Notes: generated by a model from the sequence alone, not told the origin. Numbered from the stretch's first letter, positions 1-7,410 are shown. The stretch: DNA of 16,404 bases from an uncultured Porphyromonadaceae bacterium (GCA_900551515.1 URWH01000019.1:1-16404), one strand, 5' to 3'. Numbers and translations: made by a program.

Positions 1-440
1 AGAAATTTAAAGAGATCACCGAAGCTTATAATATCCTGAGTGATCCTGAAAAGAAGAAACTTTATGACCAATTTGGTCACGCTGCATTTGACCAGAGCGG
101 TGCTGCCGATGGAGCCGGCGGTTACGGCACCGGTGGTTTCCATGGTGGATTCTATGGAAGTGGCTTTGGTGGAGCCAGATCTGACGGAACCGGATTTGGC
201 AGCAATGGTTTTGGCAGTGGTGGTTTCAGTGGTGGCGGTTTTACCGGAAACGGTGGGTATCAGGAATACCACTTTGAGGGTGGTAATATGGATGATATGT
301 TCGGAGATATTTTCGGTGGACGTGGCGGTGGCTTCGGAGGCGGCGGCTTCGGTGGCGGCTTCGGCGGAGGCGGCGGCTTCTCAGGAGGCAGTTTCGGCGG
401 CGGCGGCACGTCGGGCGGCGGCGCTTCGGGCGGCTGGTGA
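1..440 (+). CDS. J-domain (DnaJ-like) protein, 5' end outside the window
   Basis: The reading frame is open from base 3 to the TGA at 438-440 and has no start in the window, so the gene is 5'-truncated by the window edge. The first residues, [20 protein letters not shown] followed by [10 protein letters not shown], match the last part of a DnaJ J domain; the HPD motif would lie upstream. J domains stimulate the Hsp70 (DnaK) ATPase. The rest is a Gly/Phe-rich region with the DnaJ-like motif [11 protein letters not shown], then a run of Gly/Phe/Ser repeats ending in GASGGW. A full DnaJ would continue with a zinc-finger region and C-terminal substrate-binding domains, and none are present. Seen: J domain plus G/F tail only. 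Inferred: a short specialised J-protein rather than the main DnaJ. It lies 36 nt upstream of the DUF4491 gene on the same strand. Confidence 0.85.
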   Translation, partial: KFKEITEAYNILSDPEKKKLYDQFGHAAFDQSGAADGAGGYGTGGFHGGFYGSGFGGARSDGTGFGSNGFGSGGFSGGGFTGNGGYQEYHFEGGNMDDMFGDIFGGRGGGFGGGGFGGGFGGGGGFSGGSFGGGGTSGGGASGGW

Positions 441-476
441 TTGTAAAACCAAAAAAAACTACAAAGAGAGATATAT

Positions 477-785
477 ATGACTGAATTTCTTCAGCAATGG
501 CATCTGTTGGGCCTGGTGATCGGTGCCGGCACGTTTATTGTAATCGGACTGTTTCATCCGGTGGTGATCAAGTGCCACTATTATTTCGGCACCGGCTGCT
601 GGTGGTGGTTTCTGCTGCTCGGCATAGCGGCGTTGGCGGCCTCGGTGGCCGTGGCCGACGTGCTGTGGTCGTCGCTTCTGGGCGTGCTTGCCTTCTCGTC
701 GTTCTGGACCATAGGCGAAGTATTCGAGCAGCAGAAGCGCGTGGACCGCGGCTGGTTCCCCGCCAATCCCCGGCGCCGCAAGTGA
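477..785 (+). CDS. DUF4491 family small membrane protein
   Basis: A 102-residue protein of unknown function. It shows the features I associate with DUF4491, a small Bacteroidetes inner-membrane family: GLFHPVVIKCHYYFG near residues 24-38, a Trp cluster at 42-44, WTIGEVFEQQKRV around 77-89 and the C-terminal GWFPANPRRRK. Three hydrophobic segments are visible (about 10-27, 42-62, 64-82), followed by a short basic tail. The ATG at 477 lies after an A/G-rich stretch (ACAAAGAGAG) rather than a classical Shine-Dalgarno site, which is common in Bacteroidetes. Its length is typical of the family. It probably shares a transcript with the J-domain gene upstream. The family name is recalled from pattern only; no biochemical role can be given. 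Confidence 0.85.
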   Translation: MTEFLQQWHLLGLVIGAGTFIVIGLFHPVVIKCHYYFGTGCWWWFLLLGIAALAASVAVADVLWSSLLGVLAFSSFWTIGEVFEQQKRVDRGWFPANPRRRK

Positions 786-815
786 CCGCTGCGGTTCCCT
801 TTGCAACATAAGAAA

Positions 816-837
816 ACAGCCTCTTGCGGGAGGCTGT
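816..837 (-). terminator. Intrinsic terminator of the hflX operon
   Basis: A perfect 8-bp inverted repeat (ACAGCCTC at 816-823 and GAGGCTGT at 830-837) encloses a 6-nt loop. Read on the minus strand, the stem is followed by TTTTCTT, a U-rich tail, 25 nt beyond the hflX stop codon. On the plus strand no T run follows the stem, so it serves mainly the minus-strand operon, though the hairpin could slow transcription from the DUF4491 side too. Confidence 0.8.
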
Positions 838-862
838 CGGAATGGGTTTTAGTCACCGGAGT

Positions 863-2089
863 TTACTCTTCGGGGGCGATGTCGTCGTATTTCTGGAAGA
901 GGAAATCGTTGTAGGGGAAGCGGGTGAGATGTACCTGCTTGGCGCGCTCGTAGATTTTCTGCTTGAGCTCATCGATGTTGATGCCTTTCTTGGCGGAGAT
1001 GAAGACGGCGTCGTCGCCCAGGCGGCTCATCCATGAGGCCTCGAGCTCTTCGAGGGGGATGTTCTCGCGGGTGCGCGGCGTGAGGTCGTCGGCATCCTTG
1101 GGGGTGTAGCTGAAAGCATCGATTTTGTTGAACACCATGATCATGGGCTTGTCGGCACCGTCGCACACTTCGGCGAGGGTGCGGTTGACCACTTCGATCT
1201 GCTCCTCGAAATTGGGGTGGGAGATGTCGACCACATGCACCAGGATGTCGGCGTCGCGCACTTCGTCGAGAGTCGATTTGAAGGAGTCGACGAGGTGGGT
1301 GGGGAGCTTGCGGATGAAGCCGACGGTGTCGGTGAGCAGGAAGGGGAGGTTGTCGATGATCACCTTGCGCACGGTGGTGTCGAGGGTGGCGAAGAGCTTG
1401 TTCTCGGCAAACACATCGCTTTTGCTCAGGAGATTCATGAGGGTCGACTTGCCTACGTTGGTGTAGCCTACGAGCGCCACGCGGGTAAGCTTGCCGCGGT
1501 TTTTGCGCTGCATGGATTTCTGGCGGTCGATGTCCTTGAGCTCGTTTTTCAGACGGGCTATCTTGTCGAGGATTATACGGCGGTCGGTCTCGATCTGGGT
1601 CTCGCCCGGGCCGCGCATGCCGATGCCGCCGCGCTGGCGTTCGAGGTGGGTCCACATGCGGGTGAGTCGCGGCAGAATGTATTGGTACTGTGCGAGTTCG
1701 ACCTGCGTCTTGGCGTTGGCCGTCTGTGCTCGTTTGGCGAAGATGTCGAGGATGAGGCTTGTGCGGTCGAGGATCTTGATCTGAAGCTCGCGCTCGATGT
1801 TGGCCACCTGTTTCGATGAGAGGTCGTCGTCGAAAATGGCCATGCCGATTTCGTTGTCCTCGACAAATTTTTTGATTTCTTCCAGCTTGCCTTTGCCGAC
1901 GAAGGTGCGAGAGTCGGGGCCGTTGAGCTTCTGGAGGAAGCGTCCCACGGTGACAGCGCCGGCGGTGTCGGCGAGGAATGCCAGCTCGTCGAGATATTCG
2001 TTGGCTTTGATCTCGTTCTGCGTAGGGGTGATGAGGCCGACGAGGACGGCGCGTTCGGATGCTTCTTTGTCGATGATGAGGTCTTTCAT
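863..2089 (-). CDS. hflX: GTPase HflX
   Basis: HflX is a cytoplasmic GTPase that binds and splits stalled or idle 70S ribosomes, acting in stress recovery. The 408-residue protein has the HflX N-terminal nucleotide-binding-like domain (about 1-110, with FVGKGKLEEIKKF), a linker with the family signature GPGETQIETDRR at 160-171, and a G domain. G-domain motifs seen: G1 GYTNVGKST (208-216), G2 threonines at 238-239, G3 DTVGF (254-258), G4 NKID (321-324), G5 SAK (365-367). The frame stays open upstream to 2653, but that part overlaps the permease gene and is low-complexity Arg/His/Pro, so MKDLIIDKEA at 2089 is taken as the start. The ATG lies 2 nt after the stop of the permease gene with no obvious Shine-Dalgarno, suggesting translational coupling. 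It is the last gene of a three-gene operon. Confidence 0.96.
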   Translation of the reverse strand: MKDLIIDKEASERAVLVGLITPTQNEIKANEYLDELAFLADTAGAVTVGRFLQKLNGPDSRTFVGKGKLEEIKKFVEDNEIGMAIFDDDLSSKQVANIERELQIKILDRTSLILDIFAKRAQTANAKTQVELAQYQYILPRLTRMWTHLERQRGGIGMRGPGETQIETDRRIILDKIARLKNELKDIDRQKSMQRKNRGKLTRVALVGYTNVGKSTLMNLLSKSDVFAENKLFATLDTTVRKVIIDNLPFLLTDTVGFIRKLPTHLVDSFKSTLDEVRDADILVHVVDISHPNFEEQIEVVNRTLAEVCDGADKPMIMVFNKIDAFSYTPKDADDLTPRTRENIPLEELEASWMSRLGDDAVFISAKKGINIDELKQKIYERAKQVHLTRFPYNDFLFQKYDDIAPEE

Positions 2090-2091
2090 TG

Positions 2092-3315
2092 TCAGGAGTT
2101 TTTTCTGTGGGGCCAGGGGAATGTTCCGCGCACGTTGCGTGCTATGGCCAGGATGTTGCCGGCGGTTATAAGGAGCATGATGGCGATGCCGACGGCTATC
2201 GATATCCAGGGCGATGTGCTGTCGACGCCTATCTTGGCCAGCGGGGCGCTCCAGATGTGTCGGGCTATGAGCATGGCGACGACGGCACCGGTGAGCACGG
2301 CGCCGTTGATTACGGCCACGATGATGTAGTAGTGGCGCGCTACGGCGGCGGGGCGGTAGCCGAGCATCATGAGCGAGCGCAGCTTCTCGCGGTTTTTCTG
2401 CAGCAACAGGTAGATGCTGAGCAGGAGGATGAAGAATGCGAGGAGGCTGATGACGACGCCCACGGCGATGACTACGGCGGTGATCACCGAAAGGAAGTAG
2501 GCGGCGCGTCCGTTGTCGGCTTTGTCGCCGGCGCTTTCGTAGCCGTGCTCTTCGAGGTATTCGGCGATGGCGGGGTCGCCCGGCGTTTTCACTTCGAGGA
2601 TCAGGCGCGAGGGGTTGCCGGCTTCCTCTTCCGAGAACCGTGCGTTGGCCCATTTAAGGAACGAGTCGGGGACGGCAAACGTGTTGAGGCGCGACGAGAA
2701 GCCTACGATGCGGCCGCGCATGTTGATCTGCCGGCCGTTGCCGCTGATCGATATCCTGATGGGGAGGGCGCCGATGGTGGCTTCCGACACCTGGGGATAG
2801 CCGCGCGAGGCGGCGAAGCCGAAGTTGTAGAGGGTGAGATAGTCCTTGCTGATGACGATGGGGAGCTCGGGGAGGTCTTCGTCGCTGTCGCCGACGGGCT
2901 GCCACTGCCAGCCGTCGGGCTTGACGTCGAAAAATTCGTCGGGAATCGATTCGAGGAATAGTGCCGTGGACATACCGCAGCCCCAGATGTCGAGAGCGGC
3001 GTTGACGTTGAAGTCGGCGGCGGTGAACTTGCCGAGCTTGTGCAGCCAGGGCTGCGAGTGGATGTCGGCGATCTCTTCGGGGGTGAATTCGTGGTCGCGG
3101 CTGCCGATGGAGATGCCGCTGACGGTCTTGGATATGATCACATAGTCGCGCGAGATGAAAGAGTCTTCGTCGTTCCACACGGTGGTGACGTCGCGGTAAA
3201 ACTGGATGGCGGTGAGGACGATGGCCAGCCCGACGAGGTTGGCTATGGCGTAGCCCGTCAGTTGAGCTGCTGAAATGTTGCGGCGGAGCAGCTGCCACAC
3301 AATCGATCTTTTCAT
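2092..3315 (-). CDS. ABC transporter permease, FtsX/MacB-like
   Basis: A 407-residue inner-membrane protein with the layout of FtsX/MacB-type permeases: TM1 at about 18-38, a long extracytoplasmic domain at 40-270, then TM2 (273-305), TM3 (329-351) and TM4 (370-392). After TM2 comes QKNREKLRSLMMLGYRPAAV, which resembles the cytoplasmic coupling segment that contacts the ATPase in this superfamily. Proteins of this type usually work in mechanotransmission, lipoprotein release or peptide export rather than import; the substrate here cannot be told from sequence. The start codon overlaps the stop of the ATPase gene by 4 nt (ATGA), and its own stop lies 2 nt before hflX, so the three proteins are likely made together. 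Confidence 0.8.
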   Translation of the reverse strand: MKRSIVWQLLRRNISAAQLTGYAIANLVGLAIVLTAIQFYRDVTTVWNDEDSFISRDYVIISKTVSGISIGSRDHEFTPEEIADIHSQPWLHKLGKFTAADFNVNAALDIWGCGMSTALFLESIPDEFFDVKPDGWQWQPVGDSDEDLPELPIVISKDYLTLYNFGFAASRGYPQVSEATIGALPIRISISGNGRQINMRGRIVGFSSRLNTFAVPDSFLKWANARFSEEEAGNPSRLILEVKTPGDPAIAEYLEEHGYESAGDKADNGRAAYFLSVITAVVIAVGVVISLLAFFILLLSIYLLLQKNREKLRSLMMLGYRPAAVARHYYIIVAVINGAVLTGAVVAMLIARHIWSAPLAKIGVDSTSPWISIAVGIAIMLLITAGNILAIARNVRGTFPWPHRKNS

Positions 3316-3971
3316 AGCTTGAGAGTGTGTGTGATGGGGAGGTTGATTTTATTGCCTACGCTTGTGGCAATGACCGAGGCGCCGTAGCGCGAGGCTTCTT
3401 CGGCGATGAGCGCGGCGACGATCGAGTTGTTGCGTGCGTCGAGGTGGCTCACGGGTTCGTCGATGAGTATGAAGTCGAAGGGCTGGCAGAGGGCTCGGAT
3501 TATGGCCACGCGCTGTTGCTGGCCTACGGAGAGGGTGCCGGCGGTCTGGTTGGCTTTGCCGCCTATCTCGAGGCGCTCGAGGGCTTCGGTGATCCAGCGG
3601 TCGGTCTTGCAGCCGGTGAGGCGGTTTTTGATCTGGATGTTTTCGAGGGCGGTAAGCTCGGGGAAGAGCTGCATCTCCTGGGGAAGATAGGCCAGAGCGC
3701 GGGTGCGCAGACGGCACCAGCGGTCGATGCTGAAGGTGGAGATGTCTTCGCCGTCAAAGAGTATGCGTCCGCTGTAGTCGCCGCGGCTGCCGTAGATATA
3801 GCTGCAGAGGCTCGATTTGCCGGTGCCCGATTCGGCCTCGATCATGTAGTGGTCGGGGCGCTGCAGCGTCACTTCGTTGAGCCACACCTGCGAGGAGCAT
3901 ACCGGCTCGTCGTTTTCCATGCCGGCAAACACTCTGGGGAGCGTTGTGATGAGTTGTATTTCCTGAATCAT
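3312..3971 (-). CDS. ABC transporter ATP-binding protein with degenerate motifs
   Basis: A 219-residue ABC ATPase that should pair with the overlapping permease gene. Visible motifs: Walker A AESGTGKSS (46-54), Q-loop LPQE (Gln98), signature LSVGQQQR (147-154), Walker B FILIDE (167-172, catalytic Glu172), D-loop SHLD (175-178). Three positions depart from the consensus. The first Walker A Gly is Ala46; the signature is LSVGQ rather than LSGGQ; and where the H-loop His is expected (VIATS, residue 204) there is Ser. The protein is slightly shorter than a typical LolD/MacB ATPase and has a short diverged N-terminus. Start ATG at 3971; an internal Met at residue 18 is the alternative. I see no strong promoter directly upstream, only a G-rich tract and a hairpin shared with the gene before it. 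LolD/FtsE-like by shape; substrate unknown. Confidence 0.85.
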   Translation of the reverse strand: MIQEIQLITTLPRVFAGMENDEPVCSSQVWLNEVTLQRPDHYMIEAESGTGKSSLCSYIYGSRGDYSGRILFDGEDISTFSIDRWCRLRTRALAYLPQEMQLFPELTALENIQIKNRLTGCKTDRWITEALERLEIGGKANQTAGTLSVGQQQRVAIIRALCQPFDFILIDEPVSHLDARNNSIVAALIAEEASRYGASVIATSVGNKINLPITHTLKL

Positions 3972-3988
3972 TCAATAATAACGAAAAT

Positions 3989-4022
3989 GGGTGGGGAGAG
4001 GTTGGGTGAAGGGCGTGGGGGG
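3989..4022 (+). other. G-quadruplex-type G-rich tract upstream of the ABC operon
   Basis: Five runs of three or more G (3989-3991, 3993-3996, 4004-4006, 4011-4013, 4017-4022) are separated by loops of 1, 7, 4 and 3 nt, fitting the G3+N1-7 G-quadruplex rule. The tract starts 17 nt upstream of the ABC ATPase start codon, with the G-rich strand acting as template for that minus-strand operon. Folding is inferred from the pattern only. Confidence 0.5.
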
Positions 4023-4033
4023 AGAGGCATGAA

Positions 4034-4088
4034 ACCGAGGCAGAGTGTGGTGATTGCCTTGACGGTCAATCATCTGCTCTGCCTCGGT
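4034..4088 (-). terminator. Long hairpin between the DUF4836-like gene and the ABC operon
   Basis: A perfect 12-bp inverted repeat (ACCGAGGCAGAG at 4034-4045, CTCTGCCTCGGT at 4077-4088) encloses a 31-nt loop that can form an inner 6-bp stem (TGATTG at 4051-4056, CAATCA at 4067-4072). On the minus strand it lies 41 nt beyond the stop of the DUF4836-like gene and is followed by only TTTC, a weak U tract. It is probably a terminator, possibly leaky, or an attenuator for the ABC-hflX operon, which has no clear promoter of its own. A smaller GGCGT/ACGCC hairpin lies at about 4111-4123. Confidence 0.55.
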
Positions 4089-4129
4089 GTTGGATCATAG
4101 GGTTGATTTAGGCGTCCGACGCCTGTCTG

Positions 4130-5866
4130 TCAATAGGCATATTCTTCGACAGCAACTTCTTCGACAACGGTGTCAAAATCCGCGGGAACAGGGTAGTCGT
4201 AGCTGTAGCTGTAGCTGTTGTGTGAGCGGTAGTAGCTTGATGAGCCCGCCTGGATTCCTTTGGCGAGATTCATGATTGCGCCGACTATGGTTTCCTTGCA
4301 GTTGGTGATGTCGAGAGTGTAGCTCGCTTCGCCTTTTGCATATTTGTATTCAGTGTCGAGGCCATAGTTGCACTGTCCGTTGGTGAGTTCTTTAAACGAC
4401 GGGATTTTTACGGACATGATCATGTCGTTGCCCTGAACGGCCGATGCGAAATTGTTGGTGTTGCCGGAGGTGACATCGAAATTGGCGATGACGAGGTCGT
4501 TGTCGACGGTCTTTACGTAGAGCGTAAAGTCGCGGTCGAGGGGGATCATAAGGGCGTCGGTGGGCTCGGAAGCGAAAACTACCGTAGAGTCGGCAACGTC
4601 GGTGGACGGCATGGCGCGGCGGATGATGCCTTTGAGGTTTTCGGCGGCTCCGGGTTTCATCTTAGCCGTGAGCACGAAGCGCATTCCGCTGGTCTTGCCG
4701 CCGTAGAAGAGAGCAGGGAGATCGGAGAATCCTATGCCGCCGCCGACGGTGCCGTCGATGTTGCGGACTGCATCGAGACATTCGTGAAACAGCTGCTGTT
4801 CCTGACGGATGGTCTGAGTGTAGGAGTCGTCATAGTAGTAATAATAGCTGCTGGCGTTGCTGACGCGGCTATCGTATTCGCTGTCGACCATAGCCTGGAT
4901 GCCGTCGCAAATCTGTGCCACATAATCGGGCTTGATGGCGAAAGCGGCCACGCACTGGAAGTCGGCGGGGATGTAGGTGAGGAAGTGAGTGTCGACGGGC
5001 TGAGAGACGCCGAAGTCGACGGTCTCGCCGGTCTTGGGCTTGTAGACTTTGGCCTTGAGGCTTGCTGTGGTGCCTTCGAGGTTGAAGCTGTAGTTGACCC
5101 AGTTGCCTTTCATCTTGTCGGCCATTGCGGAGACGGCCACGGCTACTTGGGTGGGCAGTTCGCCCGACATGGCGTTCATGAGTTTGAAGATCTTGTCGGT
5201 GGCGAAGTTGACGGTGCAGATGCTGCCGTTGTTGATGTTCTGGACAATGCCTTCTTTGTCTTTGATGCTGTTTTCGGATGCGTGGTCGAGGAGTTTCTGC
5301 ACCCGTTTGAGGGCTTTGGAATCGCCGTAGCCTCCCACGAACCAGGCATATCCGTCCTTGACGAGGATTGTGGCGTCGGAGTGTTTCTTGGAATAGATGT
5401 CGAAGCCTTCGTCGTTGTCGAGAGTCAGGTCGGCCTCATTTTCGAGGAGATCCTGAAGCATGGCTTTGTCGTTGACTTTGGCAAGGAGGAAAATATCCTT
5501 GGGAGTGCCGTAGCGGTAGTCATCCGCCTTGATGTAGCCGAAAGCGAGGATCTGACGTGTTTCGATCGCCTTGTTGCAACGCGCGATGAGGTCGGCGACA
5601 TCCTCGTCGATGAAGTCTTCATAGTCGCTGAGCTCTTCGGGGAGTTCGATGCCTTCGTCGGTGATTTTGACGCCTGTCTGGTCGAGTGCTTTCTGGAGGT
5701 TGACCGAAACCACGAAGTCGACATCGTCGGGTACCATGCCGAGGTCAATTTCGCCATCAGACGACATAAATGCCTTGATGCCGAAGAATACGCCTACGGC
5801 AACAGCGATGCCGCCTGCAGCGACAGCCACCCATTTCAGGGCCGGAAATTTGGTAAAGGGATTCAT
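4130..5866 (-). CDS. DUF4836-like membrane-anchored protein of unknown function
   Basis: A 578-residue protein. The N-terminus has one hydrophobic segment (about 10-33) with basic residues before it and no lipobox, so it looks anchored in the inner membrane with the rest outside the cytoplasm. The body begins MVPDDVDFVVSVNLQKAL, the usual opening of DUF4836-type Bacteroidales proteins, where a 'does not fail for the value' type fold follows; I recall the family by pattern and am only moderately sure. Unusual features are a run of five Tyr followed by DD in the middle (codons near 4832-4850) and a C-terminal tail rich in Ser/Tyr then acidic (YSYSYDYPVP, ending EEVAVEEYAY). It lies 54 nt downstream of the carboxynorspermidine-dehydrogenase-like gene and may share its transcript, though an own promoter in the AT-rich gap is possible. 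No catalytic motif is recognised. Confidence 0.7.
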   Translation of the reverse strand: MNPFTKFPALKWVAVAAGGIAVAVGVFFGIKAFMSSDGEIDLGMVPDDVDFVVSVNLQKALDQTGVKITDEGIELPEELSDYEDFIDEDVADLIARCNKAIETRQILAFGYIKADDYRYGTPKDIFLLAKVNDKAMLQDLLENEADLTLDNDEGFDIYSKKHSDATILVKDGYAWFVGGYGDSKALKRVQKLLDHASENSIKDKEGIVQNINNGSICTVNFATDKIFKLMNAMSGELPTQVAVAVSAMADKMKGNWVNYSFNLEGTTASLKAKVYKPKTGETVDFGVSQPVDTHFLTYIPADFQCVAAFAIKPDYVAQICDGIQAMVDSEYDSRVSNASSYYYYYDDSYTQTIRQEQQLFHECLDAVRNIDGTVGGGIGFSDLPALFYGGKTSGMRFVLTAKMKPGAAENLKGIIRRAMPSTDVADSTVVFASEPTDALMIPLDRDFTLYVKTVDNDLVIANFDVTSGNTNNFASAVQGNDMIMSVKIPSFKELTNGQCNYGLDTEYKYAKGEASYTLDITNCKETIVGAIMNLAKGIQAGSSSYYRSHNSYSYSYDYPVPADFDTVVEEVAVEEYAY

Positions 5867-5920
5867 GATTGAATTTGTTTGAAATGATTGATTTTTATGT
5901 TTGTTGTGTGTGTTGACCGA

Positions 5921-7117
5921 TTACACTTCGAGGTCGAGGTCAAACTGTTCGTGCCAGGGCAGACCCTGCACTTTGAGCTGAGCCATGAAGGGATCGGGAT
6001 CGAATTCCTCGACGTTGTGCACGCCGGGTTTGTTCCATTTGCCGGTGAGGAACATCATGGCGCCGATCATTGCGGAAACGCCGGTGGTGTAGCTCACGGC
6101 CTGCATGCCGGTTTCGCGGTAGGCTTCTTCGTGCGAGCAGTTGTTATAGATATAGTAGGTGAGGTGTTTGCCTTCTTTGTCGCGGCCTTCGATGCGGCAG
6201 CCTATGGATGTCTCGCCGTGATAGTTTTCGCCGAGGTCCTGCGGGTTGGGGAGGACGGCTTTGAGGAACTGCAGGGGCACGATCTTCATGCCGTTGTAGT
6301 CGATCTCGTCGATGCGGGCCATGCCGATGTCCTGGATCACGCGCAGGTGGGTGAGGTATTCCTGGCCGAATGTCATCCAGAAGCGGGCGCGCTTGATGGT
6401 GGGGAAGTTGATCACAAGGCTCTCGAGCTCTTCATGATAGAGCAGATAGCTCTCGCGCTGGCCAATGTTGGGGTAGGTGAGCGGTTTGTGGAATTCGAGC
6501 GGGCCCGTGGTGATCCATTTGCCGTCCTGATAATAGCGGCCGTTCTGAGTGATCTCGCGGATGTTGATTTCGGGGTTGAAGTTGGTGGCGAAAGCTTTGC
6601 CGTGGTCGCCGGCGTTGCAGTCTACGATGTCGAGATATTCCATCTGTGAGAAGTGGTGCTTGGCGGCATAGGCGGTGAATACGCCGGACACGCCCGGGTC
6701 GAAGCCGCAGCCGAGGATGGCTGTAAGGCCAGCTTTCTCGAATTTCTCGCGGTAGGCCCACTGCCATGAGTATTCGAAGTGAGCCACATCCTTGGGCTCG
6801 TAGTTGGCTGTGTCGAGGTAGTTTACGCCACACTCGAGGCAGGCGTCCATGATGGTGAGGTCCTGATAGGGCAGGGCTACGTTGATCACCAGCTCGGGTT
6901 TGTGGCGGCGGAACAGCTCTACGAGCTGCTCAACGCTGTCGGCATCGACGCTGTCGGTGGTGATGCGGTCGGATCCGATCTTGCGTGCCACGGCGTCGCA
7001 TTTGCTGCGGGTGCGTGAGGCAAGCACTATCTCGGTGAACACTTCGGGATTCTGGGCGCATTTGTGCGCTACGACGGTGCCGACACCGCCGGCTCCGATG
7101 ATGATAACTTTTGACAT
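5921..7117 (-). CDS. Saccharopine dehydrogenase family, probable carboxy(nor)spermidine dehydrogenase
   Basis: A 398-residue cytoplasmic oxidoreductase. The N-terminal Rossmann motif IIIGAGGVGTVVAHKCAQ (about 5-22) binds NAD(P)H, and the LASRTRSKCDAVA segment follows the second strand as in saccharopine dehydrogenases. Other visible family segments are NYLDTANYEP, ILGCGFDPGVSGVF and NCSHEEAYRETGMQAVSYTTG. Length and motifs fit the carboxynorspermidine/carboxyspermidine dehydrogenase branch. That enzyme condenses aspartate semialdehyde with a diamine (putrescine or diaminopropane) and reduces the imine; a decarboxylase then gives spermidine or norspermidine. Bacteroides is known to use this route for spermidine. 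The partner decarboxylase (NspC type) is not in the window. Start ATG at 7117 directly precedes the Rossmann strand. A plausible promoter lies about 115 nt upstream. A lysine-pathway saccharopine enzyme is less likely by length and motifs. Confidence 0.88.
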   Translation of the reverse strand: MSKVIIIGAGGVGTVVAHKCAQNPEVFTEIVLASRTRSKCDAVARKIGSDRITTDSVDADSVEQLVELFRRHKPELVINVALPYQDLTIMDACLECGVNYLDTANYEPKDVAHFEYSWQWAYREKFEKAGLTAILGCGFDPGVSGVFTAYAAKHHFSQMEYLDIVDCNAGDHGKAFATNFNPEINIREITQNGRYYQDGKWITTGPLEFHKPLTYPNIGQRESYLLYHEELESLVINFPTIKRARFWMTFGQEYLTHLRVIQDIGMARIDEIDYNGMKIVPLQFLKAVLPNPQDLGENYHGETSIGCRIEGRDKEGKHLTYYIYNNCSHEEAYRETGMQAVSYTTGVSAMIGAMMFLTGKWNKPGVHNVEEFDPDPFMAQLKVQGLPWHEQFDLDLEV

Positions 7118-7231
7118 CTATCTGATTTTGAGTTTGTTAATCGTTGTAGGCATGACACGGCTGCACTTGTGGGAGCGCGTCAGACCTGATGGTTTGAGAT
7201 TTCCGGTGCAAACTGTCCGTCAATCAGACAG

Positions 7232-7263
7232 CTAAATTACATCAAATTCAGTCAAAACACAAA
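7232..7263 (-). promoter_or_regulatory. Candidate promoter of the carboxyspermidine dehydrogenase gene
   Basis: On the minus strand there is a -33 TTTG (7260-7263), a 20-nt spacer and TAATTTAG (7232-7239), which matches the Bacteroidetes -7 consensus TAnnTTTG at five of six fixed positions. Transcription would start near 7225, leaving a leader of roughly 110 nt. A 5-bp inverted repeat (CTGTC/GACAG, 7213-7231) sits at the predicted start point and could be an operator or leader hairpin. Confidence 0.5.
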
Positions 7264-7314
7264 TATTTCGCCCAAAATCCCTTTCGGACGCTATTTTTCG
7301 ACATTTTTTGACTG
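7249..7314. repeat. Perfect 9-bp inverted repeat flanking a promoter
   Basis: CAGTCAAAA at 7249-7257 is repeated in inverted form as TTTTGACTG at 7306-7314, with a 48-bp AT-rich spacer. The left arm lies within the spacer of the candidate promoter at 7232-7263. It may be a pair of regulator-binding half-sites. The rest of 7118-7410 holds no gene I can support; a 10-bp palindrome GGCAATTGCC lies at 7383-7392, and no clear terminator with a T run was found after the histidine kinase. Confidence 0.45.
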
Positions 7315-7410
7315 TTTCTCGGCTCATCGCCCGCCGCCATAGAGGGTCTCGATATGAACGGGGGCTGACAAATTCGGGATGAGGCAATTGCCCGGATGCG
7401 GAGGGGAGGG

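Noticed and set aside
310..437. Gly-codon repeats as a tandem-repeat or CRISPR-like array
   Set aside because: They are in-frame Gly/Phe codons of the J-domain protein, with no constant repeat and spacer pattern.
2090..2653. Upstream extension of the hflX frame giving a 596-residue protein
   Set aside because: The extra part overlaps the permease gene out of frame, is Arg/His/Pro-rich and has no HflX similarity; HflX begins naturally at 2089.
2089..2961. Long plus-strand open frame opposite the permease gene
   Set aside because: Its residues are Gly/Asp/Val-rich shadow sequence, and the opposite strand encodes a clear permease with TM segments.
4784..5872. 362-residue plus-strand open frame opposite the DUF4836-like gene
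   Set aside because: Mirror-image reading of a GC-rich gene; no recognisable domain, and the minus strand has a good start and anchor.
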